The notes: a model not told the origin generated them from the letters alone. Numbered from the stretch's first letter, positions 23,037 to 31,659 are shown. The stretch: 64,000 bases of DNA from Flavobacterium sp. DG2-3 (GCF_030730925.1 NZ_JAVAMB010000004.1:124001-188000); one strand, 5' to 3'. Numbers and translations are program-made.

Positions 23037-24317
23037 ATGAACAAAACGGCGCAAATCAAAAAAAATCATCAATTCATTAAATTCCGAAAATTAGTTATTG
23101 TTTCTATCTTAATTGGCTTTCTTTCAGCCTTTCTCGGAATCTCACTTAAAAAAATAACCGAATATTACGAAGAAATCTTCTTTCATGAAGTCTCTGTTCA
23201 TCCGATATTTTACATCGTATTTCCAGTTTTCGGATTATCAGTAATTTATTTCTTGAGACAGTATCTTTTCAAGAAGAAAGAAAACAAAGGCATCAAAGAA
23301 GTTTTTGAAAGTACCGCATCAAAATCTAAAAATCTTCCTTCTTATAAAATTCCATCACACTTCATAAACGGATTATTAACGGTTATTTTCGGAGGCTCAA
23401 CTGGAATCGAAGTTTCTACTGTAGTAGCTACAGCAACGATTGGTTCTGTTGCGCACGAAAAAGAAAATGTTTTCCGCCAGTATAAAACCGAATTAATATG
23501 TGCAGGAGTTGCAGCGGGTGTTACAGCGCTTTTCAGCAGTCCAATTGCGGGAGTTTTATTTGCTTTCGAAGTAATTTCAAGAAAAGTAACCCGCGCTTTT
23601 ATCATTTCAAATTTAATTGCGGTTTCTATAGCTTTCGGTTTATTGACAATTTTAAAAGAAGAACCTTTGTTTGCCGTTTCAATTGCAACTTGGAATCTAA
23701 AAGCAATTCCGTACTTCATTCTTTTAGGAATTTTAGCGGGAATGAATTCGGTTTATCTAACGCGTTGTGTTTTATTCTTTAAATCACAATTTGGTAAAAT
23801 CGATACGCATTATTACAAAATCATTTTAGGATCTGCAGTTTTAAGTCTTTCCTTATTCTTTTTCCCACAGTTATACGGAGAAGGTTACCACGCTATTAAA
23901 GGAATTTTCGGAAATGCACATCAAGCACAGCTTACGATAACTTTAGCACTAACATTTATTGGTATTTTAATTCTAAAACCAATTGTAACTTCGATCACGC
24001 TGGCTTCTGGAGGCGATGGAGGTGTTTTTGCTCCAAGTTTATTCATTGGTGCGTTTTTAGGATTATTGCTGGCTTCTATCTTAAACAGCTTTTTTCATGT
24101 AAATGTAATTCCGGTTAACTTTATGATTATCGGAATGGCAGCGGTTTTAAGTGCAAGTATTCATGCTCCTTTTACTGCCATTTTCTTGGTTTGCGGTTTA
24201 ACGAATGATTATACATTATTTTTCCCAATTCTGGTTGTTTGTTTAATCTCAAAATATACGGCAAAAACTATTTATCCGTATACCGTATACAGTTATTCTC
24301 CAAGTTTAATTAAATAA
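23037..24317 (+). CDS. ClC-family chloride channel or transporter
   Basis: Inner-membrane anion channel or H+/Cl- antiporter of about 426 residues from the ATG at 23037. Selectivity-filter segments are visible: FGGSTGIEVSTVV, where E125 aligns with the gating glutamate of the GREGP motif, GVTALFSSPIAGVLFAFE, and GGDGGVFAPSLFIGAFLG. The proline after the gating glutamate is replaced by V-S, a variant whose effect on gating cannot be read. No CBS domains follow. The HPP-protein gene starts 101 nt downstream and may be co-transcribed. Confidence 0.92.
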   Translation: MNKTAQIKKNHQFIKFRKLVIVSILIGFLSAFLGISLKKITEYYEEIFFHEVSVHPIFYIVFPVFGLSVIYFLRQYLFKKKENKGIKEVFESTASKSKNLPSYKIPSHFINGLLTVIFGGSTGIEVSTVVATATIGSVAHEKENVFRQYKTELICAGVAAGVTALFSSPIAGVLFAFEVISRKVTRAFIISNLIAVSIAFGLLTILKEEPLFAVSIATWNLKAIPYFILLGILAGMNSVYLTRCVLFFKSQFGKIDTHYYKIILGSAVLSLSLFFFPQLYGEGYHAIKGIFGNAHQAQLTITLALTFIGILILKPIVTSITLASGGDGGVFAPSLFIGAFLGLLLASILNSFFHVNVIPVNFMIIGMAAVLSASIHAPFTAIFLVCGLTNDYTLFFPILVVCLISKYTAKTIYPYTVYSYSPSLIK

Positions 24318-24418
24318 TTTTAACACCTAAATTTTAGAAAAATAGCATTTAGCTATGTTTAATAGCAGGGATCGAAATGTATTAAAAAGCACAACGCTCA
24401 AGTAAAATACCACACATT

Positions 24419-25018
24419 ATGCCAACTGAAAAAATAAAAAGAAGCTATCGAAAAACACGCTACATTTTATATAAAGAAACATTAATTGATTATAAAGAAC
24501 ACTTTTGGTCATTTTTAGGTTCTTTCGTCGGAATCGGAATTTTGGCTTATGTGCAATCCATCCATTTTTCAGGTCCAGATGCTGTTTATTTAATTGGTTC
24601 TTTTGGAGCGTCGAGTGTTTTGGTTTACGGAATTATTCAGAGTCCGTTTTCTCAACCTCGAAATTTAGTTGGCGGACATGTAATTTCTGCTTTTGTTGGG
24701 GTTACAGTTCATAAACTGGTTCCAGACATTATGTGGATTGCTGCACCTCTTGCGGTTTCAATTGCCATTATTTTAATGCAGATTACCAAAACGCTGCACC
24801 CGCCTGGAGGAGCAACAGCTTTGATTGCAGTTATCGGAACTGAAAAAGTAAAAGCTTTAGGATATATGTATGTTCTTTCACCAGTTTTTACAGGAGTTCT
24901 GATTTTACTTTTAACAGCTTTAATTTTTAATAATATGACTTCGAGCAGAAGTTATCCAAGCCATAGTACGTATCACAAGCACTATCATAAATTAAGAAAG
25001 AGATTGGCGAGAAAATAG
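24419..25018 (+). CDS. HPP-family membrane protein
   Basis: A protein of 199 residues with about four hydrophobic helices after a basic N-terminus. The family motif TKTLHPPGGATALIAVIG is exact, and GSFGASSVLVYGIIQSPFSQ and PRNLVGGHVISAFVG precede it as expected. HPP proteins are integral membrane proteins, and one plant member was implicated in nitrite transport into chloroplasts, but bacterial functions are largely open. Placement after a ClC gene fits an anion-handling role, which is inference. Confidence 0.9.
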   Translation: MPTEKIKRSYRKTRYILYKETLIDYKEHFWSFLGSFVGIGILAYVQSIHFSGPDAVYLIGSFGASSVLVYGIIQSPFSQPRNLVGGHVISAFVGVTVHKLVPDIMWIAAPLAVSIAIILMQITKTLHPPGGATALIAVIGTEKVKALGYMYVLSPVFTGVLILLLTALIFNNMTSSRSYPSHSTYHKHYHKLRKRLARK

Positions 25019-25032
25019 TTTTTTGTTTCTTT

Positions 25033-25110
25033 CCTGCAAGGTTTCCAAAACCTTGTAGGTATATCTTTAACAACAAAAACAGACCTACAAGGTTTTGGAA
25101 ACCTTGCAGG
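25033..25110. repeat. Inverted pair of ACAAGGTTT/AAACCTTG repeats
   Basis: Two copies of the 27-bp element also present at 2535-2561 lie in opposite orientation at 25033-25059 and 25084-25110, 24 nt apart. Each is itself a hairpin, and together they can form one longer hairpin. It may end transcription from the HPP gene, although no U-tract follows. Confidence 0.85.
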
Positions 25111-25198
25111 ACCGCGATAATTAAAAAACAGAAAACCAGAAGATTAAAATCTTTTCAACAAATCACGATTCGAGATTCGTATTTCGTTTTTTATATTT

Positions 25199-25206
25199 TA
25201 CCTTTG
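25199..25206 (+). promoter_or_regulatory. -7 box TACCTTTG
   Basis: Exact TAnnTTTG match 23 nt before the start at 25230. Confidence 0.65.
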
Positions 25207-25229
25207 ACCTCTCAATAAAAACAAAGATT

Positions 25230-25772
25230 ATGGTTTATAAATTTAGAGTTATTCTAGACGCCGAAGAAGATATTTTTAGAGACATTGCAATTCTTGAGGA
25301 GGATACTCTTGAGGATTTACACAATGCAATCTTCAACTCTTTTGGCTTTGACGGATCAGAAGTGGCTTCATTTTATACTTGTGATGATACTTGGAATCAA
25401 GAAGATGAAATTCCGCTTTTTGATACAGGAGATGTTCCTGGCGAAATAAGAACCATGAACGATTATCCGTTATCTAGCATTTTAGACAAAGAAAATACAA
25501 AGATTATCTACGTTTATGACTTCATCAGCATGTGGACTTTCTTAGTTGAATTGGCTGCTGTAGAAGACGAACAAGTTGGAGTTACCTATCCAGAAACTTT
25601 ATTTTCTCACGGTGAAATGCCTGCAGACGCCATCGAAAAAAACTTTGAGGCAGATGACATGCACGACGATATCTACGGAGAATTTGAAGACGATCTTGAC
25701 GAAGATGATCTTGACATGTTCGAAGGCGACGATAGCTTCGAAGATTATGGATTTGAGGAGAATTGGAATTAG
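25230..25772 (+). CDS. Plasmid pRiA4b ORF-3-like protein with acidic tail
   Basis: A protein of 180 residues. The N-terminal MVYKFRVILDAEEDIFRDIA followed by LEDLHNAIFNSFGFDGSEVA and a later YVYDFISMWTFLVEL matches the pRiA4b ORF-3-like (IS1096 passenger TnpR) family. The last 35 residues are almost all D, E, G and F. The family name reflects its first descriptions on plasmids and insertion elements, but no transposase or insertion boundary is seen here. It appears to be an ordinary single-gene unit with its own promoter. Function unknown. Confidence 0.8.
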   Translation: MVYKFRVILDAEEDIFRDIAILEEDTLEDLHNAIFNSFGFDGSEVASFYTCDDTWNQEDEIPLFDTGDVPGEIRTMNDYPLSSILDKENTKIIYVYDFISMWTFLVELAAVEDEQVGVTYPETLFSHGEMPADAIEKNFEADDMHDDIYGEFEDDLDEDDLDMFEGDDSFEDYGFEENWN

Positions 25773-25783
25773 TTTTATAGATT

Positions 25784-25816
25784 CAAAGTGACAGAGTGAC
25801 AAAGGAGCAAAGTTTT
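25784..25816. repeat. CAAAGTGACAGAGTGACAAAG repeat
   Basis: Member of the dispersed CAAAGTGACAAAG family, placed between two unrelated genes. Compare 18219-18257. Confidence 0.55.
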
Positions 25817-25884
25817 TTGCTTTTCGAGATTAACACTTTGTAAGTTTTTTCTTGTTTTTATATTTAATTTTCTAAATATAAAAT

Positions 25885-26244
25885 ATGAAAACTTTTCGAG
25901 ACCTTTTTATCTGGCAAAAATCTATGAATCTGGTAACTGAAATTTACCAACTAACAAATTCATTTCCAAAAGAAGAAATTTATGGGTTATCTTCGCAAAT
26001 TAGAAGATCCTCAATATCAATACCTAGTAATATTGCTGAAGGATACGGCAGAGATGGAAAAATTGAATTATTAAGATTCTTAAATATTTCTATGTCATCA
26101 TTATTCGAAATGCAGACACAACTTGAAATTTCATTCAATTTAAAATATATAAACGAGTATCAATTCAGTAAAACAAACGGAGAAAGTAGAGAATTGGAAC
26201 GAATGCTGAGCGCTTTTATAAAAAAATTAAAAGACCGCAAATAA
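25885..26244 (+). CDS. Four-helix-bundle protein (23S rRNA IVP-like family)
   Basis: A protein of 119 residues with the complete family pattern: FRDLFIWQKSMNLVTEIYQL, FPKEEIYGLSSQIRRSSISI, PSNIAEGYGRD, then a helix with LRFLNISMSSLFEMQTQLE. Relatives were first noted as ORFs within intervening sequences of 23S rRNA genes, but most members lie free in Bacteroidota chromosomes with no known role. No rRNA sequence is nearby. It stands between the pRiA4b-like gene and the nucleoid-associated gene and is flanked by CTTTGTCACTTTG repeats. Confidence 0.9.
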   Translation: MKTFRDLFIWQKSMNLVTEIYQLTNSFPKEEIYGLSSQIRRSSISIPSNIAEGYGRDGKIELLRFLNISMSSLFEMQTQLEISFNLKYINEYQFSKTNGESRELERMLSAFIKKLKDRK

Positions 26245-26245
26245 A

Positions 26246-26272
26246 CCTTTGTCTCTTTGTCACTTTGTTTCT
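26246..26272. repeat. CTTTGTCTCTTTGTCACTTTG repeat
   Basis: Member of the dispersed CTTTGTCACTTTG family in the 45 nt between the four-helix-bundle gene and the nucleoid-associated gene. Confidence 0.55.
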
Positions 26273-26289
26273 ATGAAACTAGAAAAAAA

Positions 26290-27348
26290 ATGATCAATCT
26301 ATTCAACACCCACATCGATACCCTTGCGATACATCGCGTAGGAAACAAAAGCCGTAACGAAGCTATTTTTTTATCGGAGCAACCATTTAATTTAAATGAT
26401 GAAATTGTTCCTTTGATAAAAGAATTCTTTTTTAAGCCTTTTAGAGAAAAAGAAGAAAACTATTATCAGTTTGCACACGAAGTGGACTTGGATTACAATG
26501 ACATGTTCAAATATGCTACTGAGATTTTTGCTAATCCGGCTAATATTCATGAGGTTTCTAAAAACATCACAAAACATTTATACGAACAGTCAAATCACCC
26601 GCACATTAAAAACGGCGAAGTTTATGTGACTTATTTGACTAATCTAAGTATTGACAACAATGTTGTTGATGCAATCGGAATTTTTAAAAGCGAACTTCAA
26701 GCAGATTTTTTACAGTTTGAAGAAAACGGAAGCAACCTTGAAATGATTTTACAGCAGGGAATTAACCTAAGTAAATTAGATAAAGGATGTTTGATTTTCA
26801 ATTACAAAAAAGAAGAAGGATACAAAATCCTGACTGTAGACAGCAACCGTTATGATGCGCGTTACTGGCTAGAACACTTTTTATCTGTTGATGCTTTTGA
26901 AGATGAAAATTTCATCACTAAAAAATATTTAAAATTCTGTCAAAACTTCGCAAAAGACGTTGTTTTGCCAGCAGAAGACAAGAAAGAGGAAGTAATGTTT
27001 ATGAACCGATCTGTGAATTATTTCGCTAAAAATGATCAGTTTGAAGAGCAGAATTTCTTGAATGAAGTACTAGACAATCCTGATTTGATTCCTGAATTTA
27101 AAAACTATAAAGTTGATAAAGGAGAAAAATACAGCATCGAAGATGTAACCTCATTCCCTATCGCCAACGCAGCAGTTTCTGACGCTAGAAAATCGATTAA
27201 AAATGTGATTAACTTAGATACTCACATTCAGATTAAAATGGATTTTATTAATCCAGAAAGTGCAGAAAAATTTGTTGAAAAAGGCTGGGATGAAGAAAAA
27301 CAAATGTATTACTACTTAGTTTACTTCAATAAAGAAGAAAAAAGCTAA
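26290..27348 (+). CDS. Nucleoid-associated protein (NdpA/YejK family)
   Basis: About 352 residues from the ATG at 26290, where family similarity begins with INLFNTHIDTLAIHRVGNK. The frame further upstream starts with a TTG inside a repeat and is rejected. The protein matches the 37-kDa nucleoid-associated family in overall pattern: YVTYLTNLSIDNNVVDAIGI in the middle, KGCLIFNYKKEEGYKILTVD after it, and IKIKMDFINPESA-type text near the end. E. coli YejK associates with the nucleoid, but its molecular role is unclear. A terminator follows. Confidence 0.85.
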   Translation: MINLFNTHIDTLAIHRVGNKSRNEAIFLSEQPFNLNDEIVPLIKEFFFKPFREKEENYYQFAHEVDLDYNDMFKYATEIFANPANIHEVSKNITKHLYEQSNHPHIKNGEVYVTYLTNLSIDNNVVDAIGIFKSELQADFLQFEENGSNLEMILQQGINLSKLDKGCLIFNYKKEEGYKILTVDSNRYDARYWLEHFLSVDAFEDENFITKKYLKFCQNFAKDVVLPAEDKKEEVMFMNRSVNYFAKNDQFEEQNFLNEVLDNPDLIPEFKNYKVDKGEKYSIEDVTSFPIANAAVSDARKSIKNVINLDTHIQIKMDFINPESAEKFVEKGWDEEKQMYYYLVYFNKEEKS

Positions 27349-27382
27349 GAAGTTTTCATTTTCTATTACTTACTTACAACAC

Positions 27383-27421
27383 AAAAAACGGCAATTACAA
27401 TTTGTAACTGCCGTTTTTTAT
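27383..27421 (+). terminator. Terminator after the nucleoid-associated gene
   Basis: AAAACGGCAATTACAA pairs with TTGTAACTGCCGTTTT (one mismatch) and is followed by T residues. Confidence 0.8.
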
Positions 27422-27440
27422 TTCTTTATAATTTTTAAAA

Positions 27441-27589
27441 TTTAAACGCAAAGATCGCTAAGTTTTTAAAACTCGGTTTGTTTTATCTTTATATAAAAAG
27501 TTCGCAAAGCAGTATGGATAAAGCTTTGCAAACTCTTTGCGTTGGTTTGAAAATCTTAAATAAAATCCTTTGCGATCTTTGCGTTTAAA
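27441..27589. repeat. Inverted repeat with TTTAAACGCAAAGATCGC arms
   Basis: TTTAAACGCAAAGATCGC at 27441-27458 and its exact complement at 27572-27589 enclose about 113 bp without a gene. The interior holds further TTCGCAAAG/CTTTGCAAAC pairs that would extend the fold. It resembles a small palindromic element sitting between the convergent nucleoid-associated and TetR genes. Confidence 0.7.
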
Positions 27590-27625
27590 ATAATTAGCAT
27601 TTAGTATTGCTTCAAACTTTATAGA

Positions 27626-28207
27626 TTAAAACAAACTAAACATTGCTTTTAGAATATCATCATAAACTTGTTTGTTCTTTTCACCCGCTCGTGCCAAAAC
27701 CCGAATTCCAGAATAATTATTGTATAAAAATCTGGACAATGTTAGCGCATCGAGTTTAGTTGAAATTTGTCCTGCCTTCTGCCCTTTTTCTACCGCTTTC
27801 AGAAAAATATCTTCCATCGTTTGGCGATTCTCGCTTACCACTTTTGCAATCGCTTCGTCATGCATGGCTAATTCGACTGAAGAGTTTACCATAAAACAGC
27901 CTTTTGTAATTCGGTCTTCAAGGCTTTCTTTTACAGCTTGTTTAAAAATTTGAGTAAAAGCCTCTTTTATATCTTCAGATTCTTCCAAAAGTTCTTTTAT
28001 AGCATCTTGACCTTGAATCTGGTATTTTTTCAAAGCTTTAAAAAAAAGTTGCTGCTTATCGCCAAAAGTATCGTACAAACTCGAACGACTCAATCCCAAA
28101 TGTGTGACCAAATCCTGCGCCGAAGTGCCGTTGTAACCTTTGTGCCAAAAAATTTCTACCGCTTTGTCTAAAGCCTGATCTTCATTAAATTCTTTTGTTC
28201 TAGCCAT
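27626..28207 (-). CDS. TetR-family regulator paired with an SDR gene
   Basis: A protein of 193 residues. The N-terminal helix-turn-helix is TSAQDLVTHLGLSRSSLYD, followed by TFGDKQQLFFKALKKY. The C-terminal domain, with ITKGCFMVNSSVEL, resembles the YxaF/QacR-like branch that governs redox enzymes and efflux. It lies downstream of the SDR gene on the same strand. Both genes have the same operator core GGAAC-N-ATCGTTCC upstream, so the protein very likely represses itself and the SDR gene. The inducer is unknown. Confidence 0.9.
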   Translation of the reverse strand: MARTKEFNEDQALDKAVEIFWHKGYNGTSAQDLVTHLGLSRSSLYDTFGDKQQLFFKALKKYQIQGQDAIKELLEESEDIKEAFTQIFKQAVKESLEDRITKGCFMVNSSVELAMHDEAIAKVVSENRQTMEDIFLKAVEKGQKAGQISTKLDALTLSRFLYNNYSGIRVLARAGEKNKQVYDDILKAMFSLF

Positions 28208-28231
28208 GACTTCAAAATTTGAATTACACTG

Positions 28232-28263
28232 TAAAGATACAAAAAATACGGAACAATCGTTCC
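28232..28263 (-). promoter_or_regulatory. TetR promoter with operator GGAACAATCGTTCC
   Basis: On the reverse strand a -7-like TATCTTTA (28232-28239) is preceded by the near-palindrome GGAACGATTGTTCC (28250-28263). This differs by one base per side from the perfect operator upstream of the SDR gene. Confidence 0.7.
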
Positions 28264-28280
28264 TGAATTAGAGCAAAAAA

Positions 28281-29033
28281 TTAAACTACAGAATTTACTG
28301 TAAGTCCACCGTCTACCACTATTTCGGTTCCTGTAATGAAAGAAGCATCATCTGAAGCTAAGAAACTTACAGTTTTAGCAACTTCTGCTGACTGACCAAA
28401 ACGTTTTAATAAAATCTTTTCGCTTAATACAGCTCCAAAACCTTCAACTTCATGTTTTTCTAAACCTAATTTGCCATAAAGCGGCGTTTCAACTGGCCCA
28501 GGAGAAACAGCATTTACTCTAATTTTTCTTGGAGCCAATTCGGTTGCAAATACTTTATTAAAAGATAATACTGCTGCTTTACTTGCTGCATAAACACTAG
28601 AATTTGGCATTCCGACGTGTGCATTGATAGAAGTATTAAAAATGATAGATCCACCGTCGTTTAAAATTGGAAGCAGTTTTTGAACTGAAAAATAAACTCC
28701 TTTTACGTTCACATTCATGATAGTATCATAATGATCTTCAGAAGCTAAATCTAAAGGCGCAAATGACGCTGTACCAGCATTTAAGAATACAATATCAATT
28801 TTTCCGTATTGTGCTTTTACTTCTTCAACCAAATTATCGATCGATTTCAAATCAGATTGATCGGCTACAATTCCTTTTACTCCCAATTCTGTTTCCGCTT
28901 TTGCTAGAGCTTCTTTGTTTCTTCCAGTTACAATTACTTTTGCTCCTTTTGCTGCTAAATCTGTCGCTGCTGCGTATCCAATTCCGCTGTTACCCCCTGT
29001 TACTATAGCAACTTTGTTTTCTAAATTTTTCAT
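28281..29033 (-). CDS. Short-chain dehydrogenase/reductase
   Basis: NAD(P)-dependent oxidoreductase of 250 residues. The cofactor loop TGGNSGIG is at 12-19, NAG at 85-87, and the catalytic residues are S135, Y148 and K152 in NTSINAHVGMPNSSVYAASK. The later PGPVETP is also canonical. TGRNKEAL after strand 2 contains a basic residue that favours NADPH. The substrate cannot be inferred. The gene is preceded by a 26-bp palindromic operator and followed after 73 nt by its likely TetR regulator. This suggests induction by a small electrophile or similar compound. Confidence 0.93.
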   Translation of the reverse strand: MKNLENKVAIVTGGNSGIGYAAATDLAAKGAKVIVTGRNKEALAKAETELGVKGIVADQSDLKSIDNLVEEVKAQYGKIDIVFLNAGTASFAPLDLASEDHYDTIMNVNVKGVYFSVQKLLPILNDGGSIIFNTSINAHVGMPNSSVYAASKAAVLSFNKVFATELAPRKIRVNAVSPGPVETPLYGKLGLEKHEVEGFGAVLSEKILLKRFGQSAEVAKTVSFLASDDASFITGTEIVVDGGLTVNSVV

Positions 29034-29075
29034 TTTATTTGTTTTTAAGTTATTGATTATTCAATTATTATGATA

Positions 29076-29110
29076 CAAAGATATAATAACGGAACGATCG
29101 TTCCGTTATT
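29076..29110 (-). promoter_or_regulatory. SDR promoter with 26-bp perfect palindromic operator
   Basis: Reverse-strand -7 box TATCTTTG (29076-29083), immediately preceded by a perfect 26-bp palindrome at 29085-29110 centred on GGAACGATCGTTCC. The placement between -33 and -7 implies repression by steric exclusion. The same core is found upstream of the TetR gene. Confidence 0.85.
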
Positions 29111-29233
29111 TAATGTGTTAATTTTTAGTTAAAATAAAATACTGCTTTTCTAAAGCCTTTAATTATAAGGAAAACTATTATGCAGCAATAGACGAAAGAA
29201 ATCGAAAAATGTCGAGCATTCTTAATTTATCCT

Positions 29234-29241
29234 TAATTTTG
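29234..29241 (+). promoter_or_regulatory. -7 box TAATTTTG of the GAF gene
   Basis: Exact TAnnTTTG match 18 nt before the ATG at 29260. Confidence 0.65.
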
Positions 29242-29259
29242 CATTAAAAAATTACTCCC

Positions 29260-31629
29260 ATGGATATTCAATTTTTTAAAGAAAGTCCTTTTACCACCAT
29301 AATTTCATTTCACAAGTTAATTGAATCTTTTGAAGAAATTGCTTTGTCTGATGTTGATTACAGATCCAACTATGCCAAAGCGATTTTAGAACAAATTGAA
29401 TTGATTCCAGAATTAAGAACCGGAATCACAGATTATTCAGTTATCAAAAAAAATGAAGCTTTAATCAAAAACATTCTTGCTGACTTATTTCCTACTGCCT
29501 TAACACACAACGAAATAAAAGCGGTAACGATTCCATTTCAAAACATTTCTTTCAATTATTCAGAACGCTTTAAAAAGATTCTTAAAAATGCTGGGGACGA
29601 GTTTTATATGGAAATTCGTGATTTTAGCGACCATCAATTCTATATTAATAATTGTTGCCTAATTTTAAGTTACTATTACAATCAGCGTATTGATTTTAAT
29701 CAACCTTTTTTCTATGACATTCCAGATGAAAATGGTGTAGAAAAGCATTACAGAATTTTATATAATGCTGATTTTATGGAAATTATTCCAACTGAAAACT
29801 CTGTTCCATTAACTCAAGAAGATATTGATCAATTAATAGATAATTATAACGATATTAATTTGTGGAAATCTAAATTCCCAAAAGGAAGCTGGATTTTAAG
29901 AGGTTTCGGAATTGTTTCTTTGTTTGATGCTACAACAGAAAGTGCTATTTCTATACTTAAAAGTAATTTGCTGAAACCTGGACCAAAAACAGTTGCAACA
30001 GATCAGGAAATTTCTAATATTTTTCAGTCGATTTTTAATCTTCCGAACCTAAAAGTAGGTTTTATTATTTATAATCCTGAGGAAGAGAAATTTATAAGAC
30101 CTTCTAAATACGAAAATCAGATGAAAAGCTTTTTACTTTCTGCCGATCAGGAAGTAGATTGCAAAAATGCTTTTTTCGGATGTTCTTTCGAAAATTTACT
30201 CGACAATAAAGAACCTTTTGTTATTTCGAATGTCAGCAAATTTACAGAGCAGTCAACCAATAAAAGACTTGGCGAGCATTTATTAACGCAAGGAATTCAA
30301 AGCTGTATTTTTGCACCGGTTATTAAAAACGGACATTTATTGGGTGTTGTCGAATTGGTTTCTAAAAATCCTCGAGATTTAAACAGCGTAAATGCTACAA
30401 AACTAGATTTGGTTCTGCCGTATTTGACTGATACTATTGATCGCTACAATACCGACATGCAGCATCAGATTGAGGCCATTATTCAGCGAGAATATACTAC
30501 GATTCATCCAAGTGTGTATTGGAAATTTAAGAGAGAATCGCAGAATTATTTTCAGAATATGAGTCATACTAAAGATTATATTTTTAAAGAAATCGTTTTT
30601 AAAAATGTATATCCGTTGTATGGTCAGATTGATATAAAAGGTTCGTCTGAACATCGAAATGAAACCGTAAAAATCGATTTGAAAAATCAGCTTACGGCTC
30701 TTTTGGAAATTTTTGACAACCAAAAACCAAATTCTAATCTTGTTCTTTTGGAACAAAGAAAATTTGAATTGGAATCGTTGAGAAGCGAATTGGATTTCCC
30801 TTTAAAAGCAGATACAGAACAGCATGTTCAGCGCTATATAGAAGAAGAAATTCATCCAATTTTAAAAAACACCCAAGGCAATGCAAAAAGCGAAAAGCTG
30901 ACTACATCATACTTTGATAATCTTGATGAAAAAACCGGAATGTTTTATCAGGAAAGAAAAAAGTTTGATAACGCAATGTCTATTATCAACAAAAGATTGG
31001 CTACGGTTTTAGACAGAAAACAAGTTGAGGCACAGCAGATTTATCCGCATTATTACGAGCGTTTTAAAACAGATGGTGTAGAACACAATTTATACATTGG
31101 AGCTTCAATTTCTCCAACCAAACCATTCGATATTATGTATTTGCACAACCTTCGTTTATGGCAATTGCAGACTTTATGCGAAATGGAATTGGAGCATCAT
31201 GATTTGAAGACTTCGCTTCCTTATGAATTGGACGTTACTTCTTTGATTTTGGTTTTCAGTTCTCCTCTTTCCATCCGCTTTAGAATGGATGAAAAACGAT
31301 TTGATGTCGACGGAACCTATAATGCGAGATATGAAGTCGTTAAAAAACGAATTGACAAATCGCATATTAAAGGAAGTACAGAAAGAATTACAGAAAAAGA
31401 AAAAATCACAATTGTATATTCTCAAAACAGCGAAGAAGCAGAATATTTAAAATATATTAAATACCTGCAGCACAAAAAAATCCTAGAACCTTCAATTGAA
31501 CAATTTGAAGTTGAAGATCTTCAGGGCGTTTCTGGTCTGAGAGCCATTCGTGTAAAAGTAATCAACAACGCAACAGTTTCAGAAATTAAAAAAATAACAT
31601 ATCAAGATTTGTTGGATGAAATAAATTAA
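29260..31629 (+). CDS. Large GAF-domain protein of unknown function
   Basis: A protein of 789 residues without signal peptide or membrane helices, therefore cytosolic. A GAF-like sensory domain occupies about residues 235-395 (FNLPNLKVGFIIYNPEEEKF, then GIQSCIFAPVIKNGHLLGVV followed by ELVSKNP). The roughly 225 residues before it and 390 after it match no family I recognise. The C-terminal part is rich in charged helices and ends with short alpha-beta elements (VSGLRAIRVKVINNATVSE). There is no kinase, cyclase or DNA-binding motif. It stands alone behind its own promoter. Ligand and output are unknown. Confidence 0.75.
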   Translation: MDIQFFKESPFTTIISFHKLIESFEEIALSDVDYRSNYAKAILEQIELIPELRTGITDYSVIKKNEALIKNILADLFPTALTHNEIKAVTIPFQNISFNYSERFKKILKNAGDEFYMEIRDFSDHQFYINNCCLILSYYYNQRIDFNQPFFYDIPDENGVEKHYRILYNADFMEIIPTENSVPLTQEDIDQLIDNYNDINLWKSKFPKGSWILRGFGIVSLFDATTESAISILKSNLLKPGPKTVATDQEISNIFQSIFNLPNLKVGFIIYNPEEEKFIRPSKYENQMKSFLLSADQEVDCKNAFFGCSFENLLDNKEPFVISNVSKFTEQSTNKRLGEHLLTQGIQSCIFAPVIKNGHLLGVVELVSKNPRDLNSVNATKLDLVLPYLTDTIDRYNTDMQHQIEAIIQREYTTIHPSVYWKFKRESQNYFQNMSHTKDYIFKEIVFKNVYPLYGQIDIKGSSEHRNETVKIDLKNQLTALLEIFDNQKPNSNLVLLEQRKFELESLRSELDFPLKADTEQHVQRYIEEEIHPILKNTQGNAKSEKLTTSYFDNLDEKTGMFYQERKKFDNAMSIINKRLATVLDRKQVEAQQIYPHYYERFKTDGVEHNLYIGASISPTKPFDIMYLHNLRLWQLQTLCEMELEHHDLKTSLPYELDVTSLILVFSSPLSIRFRMDEKRFDVDGTYNARYEVVKKRIDKSHIKGSTERITEKEKITIVYSQNSEEAEYLKYIKYLQHKKILEPSIEQFEVEDLQGVSGLRAIRVKVINNATVSEIKKITYQDLLDEIN

Positions 31630-31659
31630 GCTAATGCGTTATAAATAATTGAAAAACCA

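Noticed and set aside
25230..25772. Part of an insertion sequence
   Set aside because: No transposase, terminal inverted repeats or target duplication were found on either side.
25885..26244. Evidence of an rRNA intervening sequence
   Set aside because: The protein family name comes from 23S rRNA insertions, but no rRNA sequence lies nearby.
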